Source: a bacterium (Candidatus Gribaldobacteria) CG10_big_fil_rev_8_21_14_0_10_37_21 (lineage in GTDB: Bacteria > Patescibacteriota > Minisyncoccia > Minisyncoccales > CG1-02-41-26). From it: a DNA stretch of 14,353 nt. Where the stretch lies: positions 1-14,353 of the forward strand of contig PFAX01000039.1 of assembly GCA_002773495.1 (NCBI GenBank), read 5' to 3'. The notes beneath the pieces are model-generated. The model was not told the DNA's origin. It did not search any database and was given only the letters and a program-made list of their open reading frames with translations. The translations under genes and the position numbers were made by a program. This document shows positions 6,607 to 13,119 of the stretch, in pieces; positions within the stretch are counted from its first letter, which is position 1; each line of letters starts with the position of its first letter.

Positions 6607-6632
6607 TTGACAATGTTTTTTTGTTGTATAAT
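6607..6632 (+). promoter_or_regulatory. Promoter of the fibre-like protein operon
   Basis: A perfect TTGACA (6607-6612) and a perfect TATAAT (6627-6632) occur, but only 14 bases apart; an overlapping TAAAAT (6632-6637) would give 19. The ideal 17 is not met by either pair. The leader to ATG 6743 is about 100 bases, A/T-rich, and holds a 13-codon open frame (6653-6694, ATG to TAA) with no clear ribosome binding site. Confidence 0.5.
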
Positions 6633-6742
6633 AAAATAATTATTCTGATTTTATGAATAAGGTTAAAGGTCGTTTTTTGATTTACATAAATTAAAAAATA
6701 AGGTCGAAAAATAAAAAATTTAAAGATTTAAAAATTCGAAAA

Positions 6743-7414
6743 ATGTTTAACAAAAAACAAATTTTAACGGTTTGTTTGTCTGTAGCGGTTTCTGTTTGTT
6801 TAGTGGCTTTAGCTGTTTCAGCGGCTACGACTGTTGGCAATAATGTTGATATTGGCGGCACCACTATTTCAAATGGAAACTTAAGCGTTGGTGGCCAAGC
6901 TACAACCACAGCGGCCACAGGCAACTTTGAAACCCAAGGCACTGTTTATTCCATTGGTGATTTAATGGTTGGCGGGTATGCGACAGTTACTGCGGCCACA
7001 GGCAATATTGAAACCCAAGGCACTGTTATCTCTAAAGGCGACTTGTCTGTTGGCGGACATGCCACTACCACGGCTTTAACTGGCAACTTTGCCACTGAAG
7101 GTGAAATAGTGATTGGAGCTTCAGGCAACCCCATTTCTGGGCATTTATCAGCCACGAGTTCAATTGATTTTGGAAACATATCAGGGAACAACTGTGCTAC
7201 AAGCTCGCCTATCACAATAGCAGGTGCTGCTGCTGGCGATACGGTTGTCTTGGGCGTGCCAGAAGAAGTGGGTAGCGTCACTTCTACTTCTTGGGGTGTT
7301 TTCATTAACGCTGACAGCAAGGCCGTTGTTAGATTATGCAACCCGTCCATATCTGATTTAACAGACGCACAATTACCAGCCGCTGTTTTTAGGGTTGATG
7401 TCTGGAAACATTAA
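6743..7414 (+). CDS. Secreted fibre-like protein with 27-residue repeats
   Basis: A 223-residue exported protein. Residues 1-27 are a signal peptide (Lys-rich head, long hydrophobic core, VSA-A cleavage site). From residue 45 there are tandem 27-residue repeats (45-71, 72-98 and a partial 99-122) of the type GxLxVGGxATxTAxTGNxETQGTV. The Gly-Asn and Thr pattern resembles the beta-helical stalks of phage tail fibres and surface adhesins. The C-terminal part (about 130-223) is a separate beta domain with Cys at about 150 and 199 and a closing AVFRVDVWKH strand, also similar in style to tail-fibre tips. At DNA level, repeats one and two share long near-identical stretches (around 6914-6946 and 6995-7027), pointing to recent duplication. 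It has no wall-binding domain; the next gene, 28 bases on, does, so the pair may act together. ATG 6743 lacks a Shine-Dalgarno. Exact function is unknown. Confidence 0.75.
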   Translation: MFNKKQILTVCLSVAVSVCLVALAVSAATTVGNNVDIGGTTISNGNLSVGGQATTTAATGNFETQGTVYSIGDLMVGGYATVTAATGNIETQGTVISKGDLSVGGHATTTALTGNFATEGEIVIGASGNPISGHLSATSSIDFGNISGNNCATSSPITIAGAAAGDTVVLGVPEEVGSVTSTSWGVFINADSKAVVRLCNPSISDLTDAQLPAAVFRVDVWKH

Positions 7415-7442
7415 CAAGAGTGAATTTAACTTATAAAGTTTA

Positions 7443-8303
7443 ATGAAAAAGCAATATATATTTCCAATTTTGCTTTTACTTGTTGTTTTAGCCCTACCAG
7501 TTAGGGGGCAAGCCGCTTATAATACAGTTACCTTTGACGCTGATACTGACTTATACTTTACAGGCGTGCCAGCCACAATTACAGTTTCTTCCGGGAGTAT
7601 GGTAGCTGACCTTGAGGTTAAACCTTCTACCCTGAACTTAAGTATGGAGAGCGGGTCAACGATCACTTTAACTTCAAGCGATAAGCTGATTATGACAAGT
7701 AATTTAGATGTTGACACTGTTTGCGGGTCAAGTGCTTCTACTTTAACGATTACTTCAGCGACGACTCAGGGTGTCAGTGTTGACATTACCGCTAATTCAT
7801 GCCAAACAGGCGCCGCTGTTGTGACAACGGGCGGTAGTGGCGGAGGCGGGGGTAGTTCAACTCCACCACCTTCAACCACAAAAACTCCTGCTCCAGAAAC
7901 AACTCCTGCTGAAAAGTCAATCTCTCAAATGACAACAGCTGAAGTTACAGCTAAAATAGCTGAAATTACCCAACTAATTGCTCAACTCCAAACCCAGCTT
8001 ATTCAAATGTTGGGTGGCTCAGCTATGAGCGGAATTTCTGGCGTTTTGCCTGAAATAAACCTAAAAACTGGCTCTACAGGAGAAGCGGTTAAGTTACTGC
8101 AAACATGGTTGGCAAAGGATGCGGAGATTTATCCAGAAGGCATAATTTCGGGTTATTTTGGCCCTTTAACTAAAACTGCGGTGATAAGGTTTCAAGAAAA
8201 GTATAAGGCAGAGGTTTTAGACCCCTGGAACTTCACGAACGGCACTGGCATAGTTGGCCCAACAACAAGAGCGAAATTGAGCGAACTTTTTGGTTCGCAA
8301 TAA
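7443..8303 (+). CDS. Secreted beta-domain protein with C-terminal peptidoglycan-binding domain
   Basis: A 286-residue exported protein, probably wall-attached. Residues 1-24 are a signal peptide (MKKQ head, Leu/Val core, cleavage near GQA-A). A Thr/Ser-rich beta domain (about 26-122) has one possible disulfide, C94/C120. A Gly-run and Pro/Thr linker (about 129-157) resembles cell-wall spanning spacers. A coiled coil (about 163-190) is followed by a PG_binding_1-type domain (about 202-283) with GSTGEAVKLLQTWL, GYFGPLTKTAVIRFQEKY and VGPTTRAKL. The domain is the same variant as in the large surface protein and the metallopeptidase of this window, but lacks their Cys pair (Leu at both places). 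It begins 28 bases after the fibre-like gene with no terminator between, so they are likely one operon. It may anchor or display its partner on the wall, which is inference. Confidence 0.8.
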   Translation: MKKQYIFPILLLLVVLALPVRGQAAYNTVTFDADTDLYFTGVPATITVSSGSMVADLEVKPSTLNLSMESGSTITLTSSDKLIMTSNLDVDTVCGSSASTLTITSATTQGVSVDITANSCQTGAAVVTTGGSGGGGGSSTPPPSTTKTPAPETTPAEKSISQMTTAEVTAKIAEITQLIAQLQTQLIQMLGGSAMSGISGVLPEINLKTGSTGEAVKLLQTWLAKDAEIYPEGIISGYFGPLTKTAVIRFQEKYKAEVLDPWNFTNGTGIVGPTTRAKLSELFGSQ

Positions 8304-8336
8304 TTTATTAAGTTTTAGCTTTTCCTTGCAAAGCGT

Positions 8337-8378
8337 CCCCCACCACTTTCTTTTGAAAGTGGTGGGGGGTTGATTTTT
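8337..8378 (+). terminator. Strong hairpin terminator closing the fibre/wall-protein operon
   Basis: CCCCCACCACTTTC (8337-8350) pairs perfectly with GAAAGTGGTGGGGG (8355-8368) around a TTTT loop. The T-tract after it is interrupted (TTGATTTTT) and is shared with the -35 box of the next promoter. Confidence 0.75.
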
Positions 8379-8398
8379 AAAGATTTCTATGGTATAAG
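8370..8398 (+). promoter_or_regulatory. Promoter of the nucleotidyltransferase-phosphatase gene
   Basis: TTGATT (8370-8375), a 17-base spacer and TATAAG (8393-8398) with an upstream TG (8390-8391, extended -10) form a strong sigma70-type promoter. The expected start at about 8404-8406 coincides with ATG 8406, so the mRNA is probably leaderless. The -35 box abuts the preceding terminator stem. The in-frame TTG at 8370 is part of this -35 box and should not be taken as a start codon. Confidence 0.7.
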
Positions 8399-8405
8399 GG
8401 GCTAT

Positions 8406-9620
8406 ATGGAAAAAATAAACGCGAAGGAGGAGAAAAAACAAAAAGTAGTGGCTGTTTCGGGATATTTTAACCCTGTCCACAAGGGGCATATTAGTTTATT
8501 TAAGGCCGCTCGGGCTTTAGGCGATAAACTGGTTGTTATTCTAAATAATGACGCACAGGTAAAATTAAAAGGAAGTTGCCCGTTTATGGCTCAAAAGGAT
8601 AGAAAGGCGGTTTTAGAGGCAATAGAAGGCATTAGCGAGGTTGTTATCTCTCTTGACACAGACAGAACTGTTTGTAAAACCTTAGCCCTTATTAAGCCCG
8701 ATATTTTTGCTAATGGGGGCGACAGGAGAGAAATGTTTGATATTCCAGAAACCGAAGTTTGTAAACAGCATAATATAGAAATGGTTTTTAATGTTGGGGG
8801 AGGTAAAGCCACTTCCAGCTCTTGGCTTATTGATAAAGCTAAGGGGAATGTTTTAAATCAAGAAATCCCGGAAGAAAAATTGAAAAAATTAAAAATGATT
8901 GTTTTAGACAGCGACGGGGTTTGCGTTGAGAGAGGCACTAATATAAAAGAAATAGAAGATAATTCTGCTTATAGAATAGAGTTTTCAACTGGGATGCTTT
9001 CTTTGGACTTAGCTGAAAAATTAAACCGTTTAAAAAAGCATTTAATTGTTTGTATTTCATCGGGCAGGGCATTAATGTATTTGCAAACCATTTACTCAAG
9101 GGTAATAGGGGGTAAAAGCATTCTAATGGCAGAAAACGGCAACCTTATTTTAACTAAAGGCAAGGTAAGCCAGCTTTTTCCTTATACTGATAAGTATTTT
9201 GAAAAATTGGCCTTAATTAGAAATAATTTAAAACATTTAGAGATTAGCGGGTTTGAACCAAAGCAGTTTATTTTAACAGCTCATAGCCAAAAAGAAGTAA
9301 AAGAGGTCTATAACATAGTTGAAAGAATTGACCAAGAAAAGGACTTAAGAATTATGTGGAATGGCGAGGCCTTTGACATTCAAAGAAAAGATGTTTCAAA
9401 AGGCGAGGGTTTGAAGAAAATTATTTCTGTTTTGGGTTTTAAAAAAGACAATGTTATAGCCATTGGAGATAGGGTTAATGATAAAGAACTTTTAGATGAA
9501 GCTGGCATAGCTGTTTCAGCTGACATTGAAAACCTAAATGCCGAATACTTTACCAAAGGCGATAGATTGCCAGCTGAAACCTTAGTTCAATACTTACTTG
9601 ATTACTTTGAAAACAGGTGA
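8406..9620 (+). CDS. Nucleotidyltransferase-HAD phosphatase fusion protein
   Basis: A 404-residue cytoplasmic protein joining two enzymes. Residues about 12-145 are a cytidylyltransferase-like (HIGH-type) domain: nucleotide-binding motif GYFNPVHKGH (19-28), KPDIFANGGDR (98-107), which matches the KPD..KGGD region of heptose-phosphate and glycerol-phosphate nucleotidyltransferases, and a TSSSW motif (136-140). Residues about 162-404 are a Cof-type (IIB) HAD hydrolase with all four motifs: DSDG (168-171), SSGR (218-221), Lys332 in SKGEG, and GDRVND (354-359). All catalytic residues I can name are present, so both halves should be active. The pair could dephosphorylate and nucleotidylate intermediates of one activated-sugar or polyol route; the substrate is unknown. 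It is transcribed alone, from its own promoter to its own terminator. ATG 8406 is chosen because the upstream in-frame TTG lies inside promoter sequence. Confidence 0.85.
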   Translation: MEKINAKEEKKQKVVAVSGYFNPVHKGHISLFKAARALGDKLVVILNNDAQVKLKGSCPFMAQKDRKAVLEAIEGISEVVISLDTDRTVCKTLALIKPDIFANGGDRREMFDIPETEVCKQHNIEMVFNVGGGKATSSSWLIDKAKGNVLNQEIPEEKLKKLKMIVLDSDGVCVERGTNIKEIEDNSAYRIEFSTGMLSLDLAEKLNRLKKHLIVCISSGRALMYLQTIYSRVIGGKSILMAENGNLILTKGKVSQLFPYTDKYFEKLALIRNNLKHLEISGFEPKQFILTAHSQKEVKEVYNIVERIDQEKDLRIMWNGEAFDIQRKDVSKGEGLKKIISVLGFKKDNVIAIGDRVNDKELLDEAGIAVSADIENLNAEYFTKGDRLPAETLVQYLLDYFENR

Positions 9621-9638
9621 AATCAACGAATAATGATT

Positions 9639-9705
9639 AAAAAAGAGGGCAGACCTCCCGAAGGCTGGGCAGTCCAGTTTTTTAGGAGGTCTGCCCTCTT
9701 TTTTT
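9639..9705. terminator. Strong, probably bidirectional terminator
   Basis: A 14-bp GC-rich stem, GAGGGCAGACCTCC (9645-9658) with GGAGGTCTGCCCTC (9685-9698), is flanked by six A (9639-9644) and seven T (9699-9705). The 26-base loop carries a nested CTGG/CCAG hairpin (9665-9668 and 9674-9677). Confidence 0.9.
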
Positions 9706-9731
9706 GCATTTTATTTTTTTTCCTGTAAAAT
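9703..9731 (+). promoter_or_regulatory. Possible promoter of the FKBP-peptidase operon
   Basis: TAAAAT (9726-9731) is a fair -10 box; TTTGCA (9703-9708) lies 17 bases upstream and matches the -35 consensus at four positions, overlapping the terminator's T run. The leader would be about 38 bases. Confidence 0.35.
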
Positions 9732-9775
9732 AGAAAGTGTAAAGTAAAAAAATAAATAATCATCTCAATAAACAT

Positions 9776-10297
9776 ATGGAACAACAAGCAAAAAAATACG
9801 CGCTTACTTTTGTCGTTTTTTTAATTTGCGGTTTTGGCGCTTTTTTGGTTTTTCAAAAGTTTTACCCTGAAAGCCAAGTAAGCCAAAATTCACAAGGAGA
9901 TATGTTAGAAGATGCCAATCAAAACGAAGATGTTGAAGGTGAGGTTATCAGCGGTAGTGTTGAGGGTCTTAAAATTGAGGTTTTGCAAGAAGGTACGGGT
10001 GAGCAAATCTCAAAAGCGGGCGATTTAGTGACAGTTCATTATACAGGAACCTTAGAAGACGGGGGTAAGTTTGATTCAAGCTTAGACAGGGGCGAGCCCT
10101 TTACTTTTCCTTTAGGTCAAGGGTCAGTTATTCAGGGCTGGGAAAAAGGGATTGTTGGGATGAAAGTAGGGGAGAAAAGACGTTTAACGATTAGCCCTGA
10201 ATTGGGCTACGGAGAGCAGGGTACGCCCGGAGGCCCTATCCCGCCAAATGCTATTTTAATTTTTGAGGTAGAAATGATAAGCATGCGGAGTAATTAA
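9776..10297 (+). CDS. Membrane-anchored FKBP-type peptidyl-prolyl cis-trans isomerase
   Basis: A 173-residue protein that should catalyse cis-trans isomerisation of proline bonds on the outer face of the membrane. Residues 8-28 form a signal anchor (YALTFVVFLICGFGAFLVF) without a clear cleavage site, followed by an acidic, Gln/Asn-rich spacer (about 31-60). The FKBP domain covers about 62-170 and keeps nearly all active-site positions known from FKBP12: Y89, F99, D100, F111, V118, I119, W122, Y145 and F163. The flap reads TPGGPIPPNA, so the His often seen there is replaced. Length and domain match other lipid- or membrane-linked bacterial FKBPs. The metallopeptidase gene starts 21 bases downstream with its own Shine-Dalgarno, so the two are likely co-transcribed and may fold and process exported proteins such as the Pro-containing surface proteins in this window. 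Confidence 0.93.
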   Translation: MEQQAKKYALTFVVFLICGFGAFLVFQKFYPESQVSQNSQGDMLEDANQNEDVEGEVISGSVEGLKIEVLQEGTGEQISKAGDLVTVHYTGTLEDGGKFDSSLDRGEPFTFPLGQGSVIQGWEKGIVGMKVGEKRRLTISPELGYGEQGTPGGPIPPNAILIFEVEMISMRSN

Positions 10298-10305
10298 TTA
10301 TTTTT

Positions 10306-10310
10306 AAGGA
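10306..10310 (+). promoter_or_regulatory. Shine-Dalgarno of the metallopeptidase gene
   Basis: AAGGA lies eight bases before ATG 10319 and fixes that start. It is one of only two clear Shine-Dalgarno sequences in the window. Confidence 0.65.
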
Positions 10311-10318
10311 AAAAATAG

Positions 10319-12025
10319 ATGGTTTTTAAACAAAAAAGCTTTTATATTTTTTTAATAGTTTGTGGTCTTTTTTTTATAAGACCTGCTTTTGTTTTAGCTG
10401 ACATTTTGGGTCAAAGTAAAATTTTTTTTGTAGAACCAACTTATGACAGCCAAAATAAAGAACAAATTGAGACAATTTTAGAAAATATTTCTAAAAATGC
10501 CTATTTTTATTTGGAAAAGTCCTTTAAAACAACATTAACAATAGAGGAGTTAGAGCAAATAGAACTTATTTTAAAAAATTTAGGCCAAGAGTTTGACCAA
10601 GTGATTTACCCAAAACTCATTTCTTTGTATGGAGTAGAATGGAAAAACGGGATTGACCGAGACCCAAAAATAACTGTTGTTTTTCACCAATTAAAACCAG
10701 GAGCGGCTGGCTATTTTCGGCAAGAAGATGAATACCCCAAACAACAAGCTCAAAAATCAAATGAAGGGGAGATAATTTATCTAAATGCTGATTACTTAAC
10801 CAGTTCTTATCTAAAAAGTTTTTTAGCCCACGAGTTTACCCACCTAATAAGCTTTAACCAAAAAGAACGCCTTAAGGGTATAGTAGAAGATGTTTGGTTA
10901 AATGAAGCCAGGGCAGAGTTTGCCCCAACTTTGCTTGATTATGATAAAGATTATGAGAAAAGCAACTTAAAACAAAGGGTCTTACAGTTTTTACAAAGCC
11001 CGCCCGACTCTTTAACTGATTGGGAAAGCCAAAAAAAGGACTATGGTTCAATTGCTGTTTTTTTCCAATATTTAGCTGAAAAATATGGTTCAAAGATTAT
11101 TGTCAATACCATGGAAGCGCCCTCTGCTGGGTTTTCTTCTTTAAATTATAGCTTAGAAAAATGGCAGGTGGGTAAAACAATAGAAGATATTTTTACTGAT
11201 TGGTTAGTGACTGTTTATTTAAATGATTGTTCTTTGGGGGATAATTATTGCTTCAAAGCACAGGGATTGACCAATTTAAGGGTGGTGCCAAGCTTGATTT
11301 TTCTTTCCCCGCAACAGAAAAAGGAGTTTACAACCGCCCTTTCTTTAAAGCCCTGGTCTGGGAGGTGGTATCGCATTTTAACTACAGAGGGCGATTTAAG
11401 GGTTAATTTATCAGCTGTTTTAGGGGTTCCTTTTAAATTGTCTTATGTTCTATGTAATAAAGAGAATGATTGCCAAGTGAAGTTTTTAGAACCCAACATA
11501 GATAATAAAATTGAAATGTTTATTCCCGAGTTTGCTTTAAAATATAATTTTTTAACTGTTATTCCTTCAATTCAACCGAAAACAAAAACTTTGACTTCAA
11601 ACCAAGAAGAGCCATTTTTTGAATTGAACTTATCAACGAAAATTGAAAATACCAAACAAGACCAAGACCTAATCGCTAATTTAGAGGCCCAAATTTTGCA
11701 ACTTAAGGCCCAAATCGCTCAAGTTCAAGCCCAATTGCAAGCAATTTTAGCTAAAAAAAACACTTGCCTTTTAACCTATAATCTTTTTTTAGGAAAGCAG
11801 GGCGAACAGGTAAAATGTTTGCAATCTTTTTTAGTAAGCCAAGGCAAAGATATTTATCCAACAGCCCTTATCACTGGCTATTTTGGGTCTTTAACCAAAG
11901 AGGCGGTTATCAGATTTCAAGAAAAATATAGGGTAGAAATTTTAACGCCCCTTAACCTTGCTTTGGGTAATGGTTATGTTGGCTCTTTAACCAGAGCTAA
12001 AATAAACTTTTTGATTTCGCAATAA
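10319..12025 (+). CDS. Secreted zinc metallopeptidase with peptidoglycan-binding domain
   Basis: A 568-residue exported protein. Residues 1-27 are a signal peptide. The catalytic region (about 33-300) holds the zinc site HEFTH (H171, E172, H175) and, 20 residues later, WLNEARAEFAP, whose E196 is the likely third ligand, as in gluzincins. The HEFxHLI...WLNE layout is closest, from memory, to M30 (hyicolysin)-like peptidases. A middle part (about 320-435) is beta-rich with two Cys pairs (C304/C311 and C379/C385). Residues 448-480 are a coiled coil (LEAQILQLKAQIAQVQAQL). The PG_binding_1-type domain (about 483-566) has C483/C500 in the same CX16C spacing as the large surface protein, then GYFGSLTKEAVIRFQEKY and VGSLTRAKI. 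It should act on the wall or on surface proteins while bound to peptidoglycan. It follows the FKBP gene closely and overlaps the convergent aminotransferase gene by 29 bases. Substrate unknown. Confidence 0.85.
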   Translation: MVFKQKSFYIFLIVCGLFFIRPAFVLADILGQSKIFFVEPTYDSQNKEQIETILENISKNAYFYLEKSFKTTLTIEELEQIELILKNLGQEFDQVIYPKLISLYGVEWKNGIDRDPKITVVFHQLKPGAAGYFRQEDEYPKQQAQKSNEGEIIYLNADYLTSSYLKSFLAHEFTHLISFNQKERLKGIVEDVWLNEARAEFAPTLLDYDKDYEKSNLKQRVLQFLQSPPDSLTDWESQKKDYGSIAVFFQYLAEKYGSKIIVNTMEAPSAGFSSLNYSLEKWQVGKTIEDIFTDWLVTVYLNDCSLGDNYCFKAQGLTNLRVVPSLIFLSPQQKKEFTTALSLKPWSGRWYRILTTEGDLRVNLSAVLGVPFKLSYVLCNKENDCQVKFLEPNIDNKIEMFIPEFALKYNFLTVIPSIQPKTKTLTSNQEEPFFELNLSTKIENTKQDQDLIANLEAQILQLKAQIAQVQAQLQAILAKKNTCLLTYNLFLGKQGEQVKCLQSFLVSQGKDIYPTALITGYFGSLTKEAVIRFQEKYRVEILTPLNLALGNGYVGSLTRAKINFLISQ

Positions 12026-13112
12026 CTCGCTGGGTATCTTTTGTTTGAAAAAAACTTTGTAAAGGAAAATTGATAATTCTTTGAGAAATCTCAAGGGTTA
12101 AAGGAAGATCTGGTTGAGTTTTAATTGGGTTTTTCCAGATTCTAGTCGTAAAAATCCCCTTTTTTCTTAAGGACAAGACGAGCCTGTCTCTTGAAAGGCC
12201 TATTGGGCATAAACAACTTAAAAAAGTAAAAGAATTGTTTTCTTGGGGTTGGCAAAGAAAGCCAAGCCCTTCTAAAGCCCCTTTGAGTTCAAGGGCTGTT
12301 TTTTTTCTTTTTTCAAGGATTTTTATTAGATTAGCTTTATTTTTAAAGTTAAAAGCGAATAAATTGAAAGAAACTCGGTTTAAAGTAGCAGGTGTTTTTG
12401 ATTTTTCAGCCCTTAAATGCTTTTTAGCTTGTTCTTGGAAGAATGTTTTAAAAATAAAGCTAAAAAAAGAAAAACTATTTAAGAGGGAAAAGCAATCCCT
12501 TAAAGTAAATTTTGTTTTTTTTAGGGGCTGGCTTAGAGGTTTTTTAAGTATAACCATTCCGCCCCTTAAACAAGGAAAAAGCTTGTATAAGCTAAAAAAG
12601 GAGGCATCACCAAAAAGGCCTAGGGCTTTACCTTGATATTCACCCCCGAAACTATGAGAGCAATCTTCAATAATTTTCAGGTTATGTCTTTGAGCTATTT
12701 GCGTTATTTTTTCTAAATTGCAAGCTAAGCCAAAGGTGTGAGAGACAAGAATGGCCTTAGTTTGAGGGGTAATTTTTTGTTCTATTTCGTTTTCTTTGAA
12801 GTTAAAAGTTTTTTCGTTTGTTTCAATAAAAATAGGGCTTAAGTGATAGGCCTTTAAAATAGGCAGAAAAATGTCGCAAATAAAAGAGGGCATTATAATT
12901 TGGCAGTTTTTTAAATTAAGCTCGTCCAAAATTATTTTAAAAGCGCTTCTTCCCATGTCAGTAAAATAAGCAAAACGTTGGGGGAACATTTTTTCAATTT
13001 CTTTTTTAACTTTTTTATTTAAAGGTGCTAAAAAAGCCCACTTGATTAAGAGGATATTTTTTAGGTTGAATTTGAATTGTGGATGCACAAAGTATTTCAT
13101 AAATAATTCCAT
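11997..13112 (-). CDS. DegT/DnrJ/EryC1-family PLP-dependent aminotransferase
   Basis: A 371-residue enzyme of the sugar aminotransferase family, which usually transfers an amino group to a keto-sugar nucleotide. Visible signatures: GRSAF (54-58) at the phosphate-binding turn, HTFGLACN (125-132), the IEDCSHSFGG motif (148-157) with D150 facing the pyridine ring, and SFFSLYK (171-177), where K177 is the PLP lysine, followed by RGGMVIL. The C-terminal half is unusually rich in Phe and Lys and less conserved. The start is either 13112 or the ATG four codons inside (13100); neither has a clear Shine-Dalgarno. The gene lies seven bases after the GT4 gene in the same direction, so the two form an operon. 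Its end runs 29 bases into the peptidase gene, and no terminator separates the two. An amino-sugar or glycan-decoration role is inferred from family and neighbour. Confidence 0.87.
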   Translation of the reverse strand: MELFMKYFVHPQFKFNLKNILLIKWAFLAPLNKKVKKEIEKMFPQRFAYFTDMGRSAFKIILDELNLKNCQIIMPSFICDIFLPILKAYHLSPIFIETNEKTFNFKENEIEQKITPQTKAILVSHTFGLACNLEKITQIAQRHNLKIIEDCSHSFGGEYQGKALGLFGDASFFSLYKLFPCLRGGMVILKKPLSQPLKKTKFTLRDCFSLLNSFSFFSFIFKTFFQEQAKKHLRAEKSKTPATLNRVSFNLFAFNFKNKANLIKILEKRKKTALELKGALEGLGFLCQPQENNSFTFLSCLCPIGLSRDRLVLSLRKKGIFTTRIWKNPIKTQPDLPLTLEISQRIINFPLQSFFQTKDTQRVIAKSKSLF

Positions 13113-13119
13113 ATAAGGC

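Noticed and set aside
6653..6694. 13-codon leader peptide before the fibre-like gene
   Set aside because: There is no ribosome binding site, no regulatory codon run and no attenuator hairpin after it; an open frame this short is expected by chance.
6586..6742. Replication origin
   Set aside because: There is only one DnaA-box-like site, with no cluster and no replication gene.
6946..7350. 134-codon minus-strand open frame
   Set aside because: Antisense to the fibre-like gene; its Pro/Val/Ala-rich repeats are the complement of the 27-residue repeats there.
8370..8405. TTG start adding 12 residues to the nucleotidyltransferase-phosphatase
   Set aside because: The TTG is the first part of a -35 box, and the stretch lies between a terminator stem and a leaderless start.
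12235..12636. 133-codon plus-strand open frame
   Set aside because: It lies entirely inside the aminotransferase gene on the other strand; its Phe/Lys-rich, Leu-rich product mirrors that gene's codon bias and shows no motif.
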